From NCBI GenBank assembly GCA_023394875.1, contig JAEXAB010000001.1, positions 62,001-126,000 on the forward strand: a DNA stretch of 64,000 bases, in the 5' to 3' direction. Positions 26,729 through 36,299 of the stretch are shown piece after piece. The notes under the pieces were generated by a model. The model was not told where the DNA came from, ran no database searches, and saw only the letters and a list, made by a program, of their open reading frames with translations. The stretch comes from Bacillota bacterium (GTDB lineage Bacteria; Bacillota; Clostridia; Christensenellales; DTU072). The position numbers and the translations under genes are program-made. Within the stretch, counting starts at the first letter, position 1. Each line of letters opens with the position of its first letter.

Positions 26729-27151
26729 TTACAGTATTTTTTCGCTGAGTAGCTTTATTCCTTTTTCTTCAAATAATTTAATTGCCTTATCGGTATCTTC
26801 CACACGCAAAAGGATTTTTGCGGTATTGTAGTTTGTAAGAACGAAAGAATAGAGATACTCTATATTGATATTTTCCTTTTCCAGTAAGCCAATAACGTTA
26901 GCAAGAGCGTTGGGTACGTCTTCTACTTCCACCCCTATAAGTGAGGTTTGCTCCACCGCAAAACCGGCATCTTTTAGGATTTTGTAGGCAAGTTCGTTAT
27001 CACGGGCAATAAACCTTACTATGCCGTAATCTTTTGTGTCGGCAATAGAAAGCGTGACGAAGTCCAACCCCTTTTCTCCCAAAGTATTGGTAAGCTTAAA
27101 TAATCTACCCGGCTTATTTTCCATAAAAACCGACAATTGTTTTACCAGCAT
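26729..27151 (-). CDS. Tandem ACT-domain protein
   Basis: Two ACT domains (res ~3-68 and ~72-138; second begins LIGVEVEDVPNALANVIGLL) and nothing else. ACT domains bind amino acids. Proteins of this type are regularly found beside phenylacetate-CoA ligase and iorAB in anaerobes and may sense aromatic or branched-chain amino acids; that is family context, not shown here. It is the last gene of the aryl-acid operon, 29 bases after the ligase. Confidence 0.85.
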   Translation of the reverse strand: MLVKQLSVFMENKPGRLFKLTNTLGEKGLDFVTLSIADTKDYGIVRFIARDNELAYKILKDAGFAVEQTSLIGVEVEDVPNALANVIGLLEKENINIEYLYSFVLTNYNTAKILLRVEDTDKAIKLFEEKGIKLLSEKIL

Positions 27152-27180
27152 AAATAATACCTCCTTATGATACTATGTTA

Positions 27181-28497
27181 TTAAAATATTTGACGCTTGT
27201 CAATAACCCTTTTGGCTTTTCCTTCGCTTCTGGGTATTGCCATAGGTTCGACCAGCTTAACCGTTGCGCTTATTCCTAAGAAGGAGTGGATTTCTCCCTC
27301 TATTCTCTTGCGCAAGCTCTCTATGTTGCCTACTGTGTCGCTGAACAGTTTTTCGCTTACTTCTATATGTATTTCCATAATGTCAAGATTATCTATTCTG
27401 TCTACATAAATCATATAGTGCGGCTCCACTCCGCTGACGTTCATAATAGCCGTTTCTATCTGCGACGGGAAGACGTTTACACCTCTAATTATTAGCATAT
27501 CGTCGCTTCTTCCCTTAACCTTGTTCATTCTTACCGTGGTTCTTCCGCATTCGCATTTATCGGCGCATAGAGAAGTAATATCCCTTGTTCTGTACCTTAT
27601 TAGCGGTTGTCCGGTCTTAGTTAGAGTAGTAAACACAAGCTCCCCTTCCTCTCCGTAAGGTAACGGCTCTAAAGTATCCGCATCAATAATTTCGGGATAA
27701 AAATGGTCTTCTTGTATGTGAGAACCGCATTTTGCCTGACACTCCATTGCCACGCCGGGTCCTGATATTTCGGACAGACCGTAAATATCGCGGGCGTCGA
27801 TTTGCAGACGCTTTTCTATTTCTTGTCTCATATTCTCCGACCAAGGCTCAGCTCCGAAAATACCAACCTTTAGTTTCATATCTTCCAGTTTTACGCCCTG
27901 CTCTTCCAGTTCGGTACCAAGATAAATTGCATATGAGGGAGTACAGCACAATACGGTGGCGTCAAAATCCTTAATAAGCATAAGCTGTCTTTTTGTGTTC
28001 CCGCTGCTTACAGGTACTACTCCCGCGCCTATTTTTTCGGCGCCGTAATGTAAGCCTAATCCACCGGTAAACAAGCCGTAACCGTAAGCTACGTGGACGG
28101 TGTCTTTCTTAGATACGTTAGCCATGGCAAGGGATCTTGCTACACTTTCCGTCCATACGTCAAGGTCGTTTTGAGTATAGCCTACAACGGTAAGTTTGCC
28201 TGTGGTGCCGCTGGAGGCGTGAATTCTTACAATGTCCTCTTTGGGTGCCGAAAGCATACCGAAAGGATATCCGTTACGCAAATCCTGTTTGGTTGTAAAG
28301 GGCAGTTTGACAATGTCGTCAATGCTCTTTATGTCACTGGGTTTAAGATTAATCGCGTCCATTTTTGCTCTGTAAGTCGGGACGGTTTCATAAACTTTCT
28401 TAACCAGTTTTACCAGTCTTTCGCCCTGCAAAGCGCGCATTTCCTCTCTGCTTAAACACTCCACTTCGGGCATATAAATATAACCGTTATTGTTCAT
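27181..28497 (-). CDS. paaK: Phenylacetate-CoA ligase, copy 1
   Basis: AMP-forming ligase that makes arylacetyl-CoA from an arylacetate, ATP and CoA. P-loop SSGTTGK, the adenylate block YGLSE, RYRTRD, the Cys set around CADKCECGR and the C-terminal GKAKRVIDKR are all present; 438 aa is normal. With iorAB it can link aryl-pyruvates, arylacetyl-CoA and arylacetates in either direction. It is clearly paralogous to the ligase at 30812-32116 with the same motif order. Confidence 0.9.
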   Translation of the reverse strand: MNNNGYIYMPEVECLSREEMRALQGERLVKLVKKVYETVPTYRAKMDAINLKPSDIKSIDDIVKLPFTTKQDLRNGYPFGMLSAPKEDIVRIHASSGTTGKLTVVGYTQNDLDVWTESVARSLAMANVSKKDTVHVAYGYGLFTGGLGLHYGAEKIGAGVVPVSSGNTKRQLMLIKDFDATVLCCTPSYAIYLGTELEEQGVKLEDMKLKVGIFGAEPWSENMRQEIEKRLQIDARDIYGLSEISGPGVAMECQAKCGSHIQEDHFYPEIIDADTLEPLPYGEEGELVFTTLTKTGQPLIRYRTRDITSLCADKCECGRTTVRMNKVKGRSDDMLIIRGVNVFPSQIETAIMNVSGVEPHYMIYVDRIDNLDIMEIHIEVSEKLFSDTVGNIESLRKRIEGEIHSFLGISATVKLVEPMAIPRSEGKAKRVIDKRQIF

Positions 28498-28513
28498 AAT
28501 ATCTCTCCTTTCC

Positions 28514-29065
28514 TTATGCGTTGTATCCTAAATTAAAAGCCTTGATATTTATATCCAGCATTTTTTCGGGAATGCTCTCTCTTAGAGCCTTTTCCATATC
28601 CTCTTTGTTTAATTTCATTAGTTTGGTAAACGCTCCAAGCATTACCGAATTGGCGCATTTTACGTTGCCAACCGATTCCGCCAAAGTAAGCGCGTCCACA
28701 CAAAAAGCTTTGGGCAGTTGGTTTGCTATATCTTCGGGATATTTTGCCATTCCCGTTACAACAGGCATCGGCATAATTTCCTGAGAGGAATACAAAATTA
28801 TTCCATCATCTTTTAGGTAATGAACGTAGCGCAAAGCCTCCAGTTTTTCAAAGGCTATTATGATATCGGCGCCCTTTGTGTCAATGATAGGAGAATTTAT
28901 TTTCTCTCCCATTCTTACAAAGGTAATTACGCTTCCGCCTCTCTGCGCCATACCGTGAACTTCGCTTAGTTTGCAATCAAGATTATTATTTAATGCGTAC
29001 TTTCCCAATACTCTGCTAGCCAGCAAGGTGCCTTGTCCGCCTACGCCTGCAATCAATATATCCAT
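28514..29065 (-). CDS. iorB: Indolepyruvate ferredoxin oxidoreductase, beta subunit
   Basis: Gamma-type domain of 2-oxoacid:ferredoxin oxidoreductases: GVGGQGTLLASRVLG at the N terminus and EVHGMAQRGGSV are diagnostic. 183 aa is typical of IorB. Together with IorA it decarboxylates aryl-pyruvates to arylacetyl-CoA and reduces ferredoxin, or runs in reverse. It starts 8 bases after iorA. Confidence 0.93.
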   Translation of the reverse strand: MDILIAGVGGQGTLLASRVLGKYALNNNLDCKLSEVHGMAQRGGSVITFVRMGEKINSPIIDTKGADIIIAFEKLEALRYVHYLKDDGIILYSSQEIMPMPVVTGMAKYPEDIANQLPKAFCVDALTLAESVGNVKCANSVMLGAFTKLMKLNKEDMEKALRESIPEKMLDINIKAFNLGYNA

Positions 29066-29073
29066 ATTCCCTC

Positions 29074-30786
29074 CTACTTCTCTATAGCGTTAAACTTGCA
29101 TACCGACAGGCACAAGCCGCATTCGGTGCAAAGGGATTTATCTATAGTAACTCCGTTCTTTCCGCTCATTATTGCCGGACACCCTAATTTTAGACACGCC
29201 TTGCAGTTTTTGCAATTGCTATTTATCCTAAAGCCCTTATAATTAGCTTTCTTTAGTAGTACGCACGGTCTTCTTGCGATAATAACCGATACGCCCTCTC
29301 TTACTAATTCTTCTTTTACCGTCTGTTCAAAGATACTGATTTCGTTGGGGTCAACTACGCGTACGCTAGCTGCTCCTACCGCTTTGCAAACTTCTTCTAG
29401 ATTAAGTTTGAAAGTCTCTTGATTTCTGATTGTCTTACCGGTAGCCGGGTGGTTTTGGTGCCCTGTCATACCGGTAGTGCTGTTGTCTACAATAATTACC
29501 GTGGCGTTAGATTTGTTATAAACAGCCTCAACAAGACCGGTTAAACCGCTATGAACAAAGGTGCTGTCGCCGATTATGGCAACTGTTCTTTTGTAAGCCT
29601 CTGGGTCAGCCTTTTCAAAGCCTACCGCCATACCTATGCTTGCGCCCATACAAACCACGCTGTCTATGGCGTTAAGTGGAGTAATGGCTCCCAAAGTATA
29701 ACAGCCTATGTCGCCAAGAACGGTAAGTTTTAGTTTGGACAAAACGTAAAACACCCCTCTATGCGGACAGCCTGCGCAAAGAACAGGAGGACGGGCGGGA
29801 ACGTTGGCTATTTCGGCAGATACTTTCTGACCAAGAATTTTTTCTCTGATCATATTTGCCGAAAACTCTCCCTGAATAGAAAACAGGTTCTTGCCTTCCA
29901 CGTTGCAAATACCATTTGTCTTAATAAGACCTTCTATATGCGGCTCCAGTTCCTCAATTACTATACATCTTTCCACGCTGTCTACAAATTCCTTAATTAG
30001 GTTAAAAGGCAGCGGGAAAACCATACCTAATTTTAATACGCTAGCTTCGGGCAACGCCTCTTTGACGTACTGATAAACACCGCCTGCGCAAATTATTCCT
30101 AACTTGCTTGAGCCTTTTTCTATTCTGTTAATTTCAAAACCGTTGCTGTCAAGGGATAATTTATTGAGCCTTTCTTCCACGATAACGTGTCTTTTTTTGG
30201 CGTTTGCGGGCATCATAACGTATTTGCCTATGTCCTTTACGTACTCCTTAACGCCCACTTCCTTTCTTTCCGATATTTCCACGGCGCTTTGGCTGTGAGC
30301 AACTCTGGTAGTCAGGCGCAAAATAACCGGAGTATCGTATTTTTCGGATATTTCAAAAGCAAGCGCGGTAAAATCCTTAGCTTCCTGACTGTCCGACGGT
30401 TCGATAACCGGCACATTGGCTGCGCGGGCTATCAGCCTTGTGTCCTGCTCGTTTTGAGAGCTGAACATACTCGGGTCATCGGCTACGGCAACTACCAAAC
30501 CGCCGTTTACTCCGGTATAAGCCACCGTAAAAAGAGGGTCGCTGGCTACGTTTAGTCCTACGTGCTTCATAGAAACAATGGTTCTTGCTCCGCGTAAAGA
30601 ACTCCCTATGCCTACCTCTAAGGCTACCTTTTCGTTAGGCGCCCATTCGGCATATATTTCTTCGTATTTTGACAATTCTTCGGTGATTTCCGTTGACGGT
30701 GTTCCCGGATATGCCGAAGCGACTTTCACTCCCGCTTCATAAGCTCCTCTGGCTACCGCAAAATCTCCCAGTAACAGTTTTTTCAT
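29074..30786 (-). CDS. iorA: Indolepyruvate ferredoxin oxidoreductase, alpha subunit
   Basis: Large subunit with the pyrimidine-binding domain first (AYPGTPSTEITE), then the TPP domain: LCAGCPHRG, GDIGCYTLG and GDSTFVHSG ... DNSTTGMTGHQ. The C terminus holds a ferredoxin-like domain with two four-Cys clusters (CKNCKACLKLGC and CTECGLCLSVC). 570 aa is normal. The protein acts on transaminated Trp, Phe and Tyr; the operon also carries two aryl-CoA ligases. Confidence 0.95.
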   Translation of the reverse strand: MKKLLLGDFAVARGAYEAGVKVASAYPGTPSTEITEELSKYEEIYAEWAPNEKVALEVGIGSSLRGARTIVSMKHVGLNVASDPLFTVAYTGVNGGLVVAVADDPSMFSSQNEQDTRLIARAANVPVIEPSDSQEAKDFTALAFEISEKYDTPVILRLTTRVAHSQSAVEISERKEVGVKEYVKDIGKYVMMPANAKKRHVIVEERLNKLSLDSNGFEINRIEKGSSKLGIICAGGVYQYVKEALPEASVLKLGMVFPLPFNLIKEFVDSVERCIVIEELEPHIEGLIKTNGICNVEGKNLFSIQGEFSANMIREKILGQKVSAEIANVPARPPVLCAGCPHRGVFYVLSKLKLTVLGDIGCYTLGAITPLNAIDSVVCMGASIGMAVGFEKADPEAYKRTVAIIGDSTFVHSGLTGLVEAVYNKSNATVIIVDNSTTGMTGHQNHPATGKTIRNQETFKLNLEEVCKAVGAASVRVVDPNEISIFEQTVKEELVREGVSVIIARRPCVLLKKANYKGFRINSNCKNCKACLKLGCPAIMSGKNGVTIDKSLCTECGLCLSVCKFNAIEK

Positions 30787-30811
30787 CTATACCTCCGCAT
30801 TGAATAATGCT

Positions 30812-32116
30812 TTATTTATTATCGTATACCTTACGCAAATCGGTAACTCTCTTTACCTTTCCTTCCCCACGTCTTATTGAGAACGGCTCAACTAGTTTTA
30901 CCTTAACGTCCAGTTGAACAACCGATTTCAATTTTGCCTTAGTCTTAGCCACCAGATTTTCTAAGTTAGCATAGTTACTAAGTAATTCGGGATTGCCTAC
31001 TTCCACGTGCACTTCAATAGTGTCCATATAGTTTTGTCTGTCCACGATTATTTCATAGTTGCTGCCCAGTTCGGGGATAGACAAAACAACGCTTTCTATT
31101 TGGGACGGGAAGACGTTAACACCGCGGATAATCATCATATCGTCGGTTCTTCCCACTATACGCGCCATTCTTGCCGAAGTCCTTCCGCATTTGCAGGTTT
31201 CATAATTAAGAGCGGTAATATCCTTCGTGCGGTATCTTAATATCGGCATAGCCTCTTTGTCAAGGGTGGTTATCAGCATTTCTCCGTATTCGCCCTCATT
31301 AAGAACCTTATTTTCTTCGATATTAACGATTTCAGGGAGGTAAAAATCTTCGTTTATATGCATACCCGCTTTCATCATGCATTCACCCGAAACACCGGGT
31401 CCGCCCACTTCGGTCAAACCGTAGTTTTCGGTCGGGAAAGCTCCCCAAATGTCCGATAAAGCTTTATGCATTTCGTTGGTGGACGCTTCGGCTCCCACAA
31501 AAACGTATTTTAGCTTCATATCCTTTATCATATCCAGTTTCTTGGCTGTTTCCGCCAAATAAATAGCGTAAGAAGGGGTAGCAACCAAGCCTGTAACGCC
31601 GAAATCCTTCATAATCATTAGCTGTCTTTCGGTATTTCCGCTGGACATAGGTACAACAGTTGCTCCTAACTTTTCTATACCGTAATGCAGTCCGAAACCG
31701 CCGGTAAACAAGCCGTAACCGAAGGCAACCTGAATGATGTCCTCTTCCGTTGCTCCGCCCATACTCAATATGCGGGCAATACAAGTTGACCAGTTGTCTA
31801 AATCTCTTTTGGTATAACCGCCCACAATGGGCTTGCCTGTGGTTCCGCTGGAAGCGTGCAAGCGCACTACCTGTTTCATAGGCACGGCAAACAGCTTGAA
31901 AGGATAATTATCCCTCAAATCTTCTTTGGTGGTATAGGGTATCTTCTCAATATCCTTTAACGTAACGATATGTTCGGGTTTAAGTCCGATAGCGTCAAAC
32001 TTGTCTTTGTACATTTTGACGTTTTCGTAGGCGTACTTGACTATGTGTTTCAACTTTTCAAGCTGCATCGCCTCGATATCTTTTCTGCTGCGTGTTTCCG
32101 TTAGTTTATCGTACAT
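30812..32116 (-). CDS. paaK: Phenylacetate-CoA ligase, copy 2
   Basis: First gene of the operon. Same family as the ligase at 27181-28497: SSGTTGK, YGLTE, RYRTKD, ETCKCGR and the C-terminal GEGKVKRVTD. The two differ over most of their length, so they are an old duplication and may take different arylacetates (phenyl-, 4-hydroxyphenyl-, indole-acetate); specificity cannot be read from sequence. GAGG precedes the ATG. Confidence 0.9.
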   Translation of the reverse strand: MYDKLTETRSRKDIEAMQLEKLKHIVKYAYENVKMYKDKFDAIGLKPEHIVTLKDIEKIPYTTKEDLRDNYPFKLFAVPMKQVVRLHASSGTTGKPIVGGYTKRDLDNWSTCIARILSMGGATEEDIIQVAFGYGLFTGGFGLHYGIEKLGATVVPMSSGNTERQLMIMKDFGVTGLVATPSYAIYLAETAKKLDMIKDMKLKYVFVGAEASTNEMHKALSDIWGAFPTENYGLTEVGGPGVSGECMMKAGMHINEDFYLPEIVNIEENKVLNEGEYGEMLITTLDKEAMPILRYRTKDITALNYETCKCGRTSARMARIVGRTDDMMIIRGVNVFPSQIESVVLSIPELGSNYEIIVDRQNYMDTIEVHVEVGNPELLSNYANLENLVAKTKAKLKSVVQLDVKVKLVEPFSIRRGEGKVKRVTDLRKVYDNK

Positions 32117-32155
32117 TTCTGCCTCACATAAAACAATAATTATATATATTAAGTT

Positions 32156-32184
32156 ATTTTAACATAATACATAACCTTTTTCAA
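32156..32184 (-). promoter_or_regulatory. Sigma-A promoter of the aryl-acid operon
   Basis: TTGAAA (32179-32184), 17 bases, TAAAAT (32156-32161). It heads the paaK-iorA-iorB-paaK-ACT run. Confidence 0.7.
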
Positions 32185-32217
32185 TCTTTTGGTCTATAAA
32201 AAATCAACAAAATACCG

Positions 32218-32874
32218 CTAGACGGCGCGGGCAAAGGTAAGGGCTATTACTTCCTTGGCTCCTCCTATTTCTTTTAGACTTAGAGAGCATTCGTTAATCG
32301 TCGCCCCCGAAGTAACTAAGTCGTCCACAATCAAAATTTTTTTGTCTATGTAACCGTCTTTTTCCACAGTAAAATTGCCTTTAACAGCTAATTTTCTTTG
32401 CAAAAAATCTAGCTTAGTTTGGTCTACAGGATGCTTAATCCGCTCTAATTTTTGCTCTAACGGCAAGTTGGTCATTCCCGCAAAAAACCTAGCTATGTTT
32501 TTCATCGCGTCGTAACCACGTCGTCTTATAACATGCTTGCAACTAGGCACAAAACAAACAAGGTCGCATTCTATCTTCTCTTTGGTAAAAAGTTCTGCCA
32601 TCGCTTTTGCCATATAATACGACAGATACGGCGAGTTTCCGTCTTTATAAGCAATAACGTATTTTTTCACAAGTTTGTCATAATTATAGCAAGAAAACAC
32701 CGCCGTTTTGTCATAGTTAGCTTTGCTTTCTTCAACTTTTACAAACTCTTCCTTGCATTTTTCACAAAGGGAATAACCGTCGTCTGTTGTTAATTCCTTC
32801 CCACAGCCGTTGCAGATAATTCCTTTTGGAAAAATCGCGTCCAGTATTTTATTAAAAAGTTCCTTAATCCTCAT
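32218..32874 (-). CDS. comF: ComF-family phosphoribosyltransferase-like protein
   Basis: N-terminal four-Cys zinc element (CNGCGKE ... CEKCKE, res ~20-42), the block VPSCKHVIRRRGYDAMKNIA and the PRPP-binding motif ILIVDDLVTSGATIN near the C terminus. In B. subtilis ComFC aids uptake of transforming DNA; many non-competent bacteria also carry it. It overlaps recD2 by 11 bases, so the two are coupled. No other competence gene is in the window. Confidence 0.88.
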   Translation of the reverse strand: MRIKELFNKILDAIFPKGIICNGCGKELTTDDGYSLCEKCKEEFVKVEESKANYDKTAVFSCYNYDKLVKKYVIAYKDGNSPYLSYYMAKAMAELFTKEKIECDLVCFVPSCKHVIRRRGYDAMKNIARFFAGMTNLPLEQKLERIKHPVDQTKLDFLQRKLAVKGNFTVEKDGYIDKKILIVDDLVTSGATINECSLSLKEIGGAKEVIALTFARAV

Positions 32875-35059
32875 CTTTTCCCCACAGCATTTCTATGCGG
32901 TGTTTGTTTTTTATTAAAAACTCTTTCAACAAGGAATATCTCCTTACCGTAAAGTTATTGGAAACCATCTTTTTTAGGCACTCATCATCGCCGATTATTA
33001 CCACCATTTTCTTGGCTCTTGTTATGGCGGTATAAAGTAAGTTCCTTGTTAAAATCATATAATTCCCGCCGTTTACTACCAAAACAACAACGGGGAACTC
33101 ACTTCCTTGGGATTTATGAACGCTTATACAATAGGCAAGCATAAGTTGTTCTACGTCTGCGCCCTTATATTCTACAATCTTGCCGTCGTCGAACTCAATT
33201 TTTACTCCGCTCTCGTCGGCAAAAACTACGTACCCTATATCTCCGTTAAAAACTCCCGTACCGGTTTCCTTGGTTATATCCTTAATCCAAGTTACCGTGT
33301 AGTTGTTTACGTTTTGCATAACCTTGTCGCCAACCCGAAAAATGGTACCTTGACAATAATGCTCCTTGCCGATAGGGTTAATAATTTTCTGCAACTCCAC
33401 GTTTAGATTGTCAACCCCGACAACCCCTTTTTTCATAGGCGCAAGCACCTGAATATCTTTTGTACTGACATTGGCAAAATTAGGAATACGCTCATTTGTC
33501 ATACTAAGAACGTCACTTAGGATACCGTAATTGTCCTTTTTGGTTGACATAAAGAAGTCTGACGCGCCCTTAAAAATAGGCATCTCTCCTTTGTTTACTC
33601 TGTGAGCGTTGGTTACTATCATACTGCCTAGGGCTTGTCTATAAATGTTGGTAAGGTATACAACTTTAATTAGTTGAGATGTTATTATATCGCTAAGAAT
33701 ATTCCCGCAAGACACACTGGGCAATTGGTCCTTATCCCCTACCAGTACCAGTCTTGCCCCGCAAGGGACTGCTTTTAGCAAGGCATAGAAGATATAAATA
33801 TCCGCCATACTTATTTCATCGACTATTACTATATCGGCTTCCAATGGGTTAGTTTCGTTCTTTTCAAAGCGTTTCTCGCTGGAAAAGTCAGCGCCTAATA
33901 ATCTATGTATGGTCTTTGCTTCCTCTCCCGTCGCTTCTGTCATTCTTTTACTTGCCCGACCTGTGGGCGCGCATAATAGAACTTTCTTTTTTCTCTGACT
34001 TAAAATTGTGGTAATACCCTTTATAATTGTAGTTTTGCCGGTACCGGGCCCGCCTGTTATTACCGACACGCCGTTGTTAAATACGCTTTTTATACCATCG
34101 GTCTGATTTCCGTCTAAGAGAATATTATTTACTTTTTGATAATCGTTCAACTCGGCATCAATGTCTATATTCCACTTTTCGGCGGTCATATTTAGCCTTA
34201 TTAGTTTGGTGGCAATGGCATTTTCGGTATTATAGTTTATATCTGTAGCAACGAAAACTTCATCCCCCACAACGTAGTTTTTTATTTCCTCAATATTTTC
34301 TAAAACTGCGGAAATTTCCTCCTCCTCAAGTTCCAACAGTTTGGAAGCCTCTTTTATTAGTTCGTTTTTAATAAGACAAGTATGTCCCCCCTTAATAGCC
34401 GCGTCCGTTAGCGTATAAACTATGCCTGCCTTTATGCGAAACTCGCTTTTATTGTCTATTCCCAGTTTTTTTGCTATTTTGTCGGCGGTTACAAAGCCAA
34501 TACCCTCTATGTCTTCCACCAAACGGTATGGATTATAGCTTACTATACTAATAGTGTTGCTTTCGTACTTTTTATAAATTTTTAGGGCTGTTCCCATAGC
34601 TATATCGTATTTTTGCAAAAACAGAATAGCTTCTTTCATATCTCTGGTAGCTTTATAGCTTTCTATTATTTCGGCAAGTTTCTTTTGTCCTATTCCGTTA
34701 ACTTTTTTAAGTTCGCTGGGGTTATTTTCCAAAACGTCTAAAGCTTTTACCCCGAAATATTTTACTATCTCCCAGGCAAGTTTTTCTCCAATGCCCCGAA
34801 ACAGTCCGCTGCTTAGGTATTTATAAACGCCCATAACGTCGTCGGGCTTACTTAAAGTAACCTCGCTTACCGAAAACTGCTCTCCGAAGCGGGAATTTGT
34901 CTTAAATTCTCCTATTAACTCTAAGTTTTCTCCCTCGCCTACAATAGGAAAAATGCCGACGGCAGTTATCAGCCTGCCATCGGCATCGAAGTTGAGTACG
35001 GTATATCCGTTTTCCTCATTGCGGAAAACTATATCTTCTACCTTCCCCTTAATTTTCAT
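32864..35059 (-). CDS. recD2: RecD2-type SF1B DNA helicase
   Basis: ATP-dependent helicase with an N-terminal OB-like and helix-hairpin-helix region (GIGEKLAWEI, VNGIGQKKLAEII), Walker A GGPGTGKTT (~res 335), Walker B VDEIS, the GDKDQLPSV motif and the C-terminal SVHKSQGSEFP and YTAITRAK motifs. 731 aa matches RecD2 rather than exonuclease V RecD; no RecB/RecC is nearby, and addA elsewhere in the window fits that. Its ATG follows the metK stop with no gap. Confidence 0.93.
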   Translation of the reverse strand: MKIKGKVEDIVFRNEENGYTVLNFDADGRLITAVGIFPIVGEGENLELIGEFKTNSRFGEQFSVSEVTLSKPDDVMGVYKYLSSGLFRGIGEKLAWEIVKYFGVKALDVLENNPSELKKVNGIGQKKLAEIIESYKATRDMKEAILFLQKYDIAMGTALKIYKKYESNTISIVSYNPYRLVEDIEGIGFVTADKIAKKLGIDNKSEFRIKAGIVYTLTDAAIKGGHTCLIKNELIKEASKLLELEEEEISAVLENIEEIKNYVVGDEVFVATDINYNTENAIATKLIRLNMTAEKWNIDIDAELNDYQKVNNILLDGNQTDGIKSVFNNGVSVITGGPGTGKTTIIKGITTILSQRKKKVLLCAPTGRASKRMTEATGEEAKTIHRLLGADFSSEKRFEKNETNPLEADIVIVDEISMADIYIFYALLKAVPCGARLVLVGDKDQLPSVSCGNILSDIITSQLIKVVYLTNIYRQALGSMIVTNAHRVNKGEMPIFKGASDFFMSTKKDNYGILSDVLSMTNERIPNFANVSTKDIQVLAPMKKGVVGVDNLNVELQKIINPIGKEHYCQGTIFRVGDKVMQNVNNYTVTWIKDITKETGTGVFNGDIGYVVFADESGVKIEFDDGKIVEYKGADVEQLMLAYCISVHKSQGSEFPVVVLVVNGGNYMILTRNLLYTAITRAKKMVVIIGDDECLKKMVSNNFTVRRYSLLKEFLIKNKHRIEMLWGKDED

Positions 35060-36235
35060 TTACATAAATTTCCTGATTTCTTCAACCTTATCGGTCTTTT
35101 CCCATCTGAAGCTGTCGTTGCCAAAATGTCCGTAGCTTGCAGTAACAAAATACTGCGGTTTATTAAGATTAAGGTTGGTTATTATTGCCTTGGGGCGGAA
35201 ATCAAATACCTTGCTTACTATTTCGGAGATTTTTTCATCGCTAAAAATTCCTGTTCCATAGGTATTGATATCCACCGAAACGGGTTTTGCTTTGCCGATA
35301 GCGTAAGCTACCTGAATTTCACACTCCGAACAAATACCGCTGGCAACCAAATTTTTTGCCACGTATCTAGCGTAATATGTTGCGCTTCTGTCCACCTTTG
35401 TGGCGTCCTTTCCGCTGAAAGCTCCGCCGCCGTGGGGAATATATCCGCCGTAGGTATCCACAATTATTTTTCTGCCGGTTAGTCCGCTGTCACCCTTAGG
35501 TCCTCCAACAACAAATCTTCCTGTAGGATTTACATAATATTTGGTGTTTGCGTCCAACAAACTGGCGGGGATTACCTTCTTAATAACTTTTTCCAGCATA
35601 TCTTTACGCAATACCTCAATACTTATGTCCTCGTCATGTTGAGTGGACAAGACAACGGTATCGACTCTGGTAATACCGCAACTCATACCGTCGTTATATT
35701 CTATGGTAACCTGCGCTTTGCCGTCGGGGCGAAGATAGCTTACTTCTCCGCTCTTTCTCACTTCGGCAAGTCTTTTGCACAGCTTGTGGCTAAGCATTAT
35801 TGCAAGAGGCATTTTTTCTGCGGTCTCACTGCAAGCATAACCAAACATTAGTCCTTGGTCGCCTGCTCCCGTTTTATCAAAGTCGTCGTTACTTAATTTA
35901 TGCTCAAAGCTGTCGTCAACACCCATAGCGATATCGGGCGATTGCTGTGTAATAAGCTCTTTAATTTCGCAATTTTTATAATCGAAACCGTATTCTTCTT
36001 TGTCATAGCCGATTTTTTTGATAGTTTCTCTTGCGATTTTCTTTATGTCAACTTTTGCTTTGGTAGTGATTTCTCCCATAATAAGCAAGAAATTTTCGGT
36101 ACAGCAACATTCGCAAGCAACTCTTGCGCCGCTGTCTTTTTCCAAAATTGCATCAAGAACAGCATCGCTTATTTGGTCGCAAACCTTATCGGGATGCCCT
36201 TCGGTAACGCTTTCTGACGTAAAAAATCTCTTCAT
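35060..36235 (-). CDS. metK: S-adenosylmethionine synthetase
   Basis: Makes SAM from Met and ATP. Conserved blocks include TSESVTEGHPDKVCDQ at the start, GAGDQGLMFGYA (ATP) and GGGAFSGKDATKVDRS (Pi loop). An in-frame TTG at 36262 exists, but the ATG at 36235 gives the standard N terminus (391 aa); AGGAG is about 11 bases upstream. A 13-bp hairpin separates it from rpoC. No SAM riboswitch is visible. Confidence 0.96.
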   Translation of the reverse strand: MKRFFTSESVTEGHPDKVCDQISDAVLDAILEKDSGARVACECCCTENFLLIMGEITTKAKVDIKKIARETIKKIGYDKEEYGFDYKNCEIKELITQQSPDIAMGVDDSFEHKLSNDDFDKTGAGDQGLMFGYACSETAEKMPLAIMLSHKLCKRLAEVRKSGEVSYLRPDGKAQVTIEYNDGMSCGITRVDTVVLSTQHDEDISIEVLRKDMLEKVIKKVIPASLLDANTKYYVNPTGRFVVGGPKGDSGLTGRKIIVDTYGGYIPHGGGAFSGKDATKVDRSATYYARYVAKNLVASGICSECEIQVAYAIGKAKPVSVDINTYGTGIFSDEKISEIVSKVFDFRPKAIITNLNLNKPQYFVTASYGHFGNDSFRWEKTDKVEEIRKFM

Positions 36236-36255
36236 AGTTTTTTCTTCTCCTAAAT

Positions 36256-36285
36256 CAAACAAGGTGGATTAACTCCACCTTGTTT
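36256..36285 (-). other. Strong hairpin between rpoC and metK
   Basis: Perfect 13-bp stem CAAACAAGGTGGA / TCCACCTTGTTTG with a 5-base loop. On the minus strand it is followed by ATTTAGGAG rather than a T-run, so it is not a standard terminator; it may be a processing or stability element, or a leaky terminator before metK. Confidence 0.6.
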
Positions 36286-36299
36286 GTTAATCCTGTAGT

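Noticed and set aside
36236..36299. SAM riboswitch before metK
   Set aside because: The gap holds only a simple hairpin; no space for a SAM aptamer.
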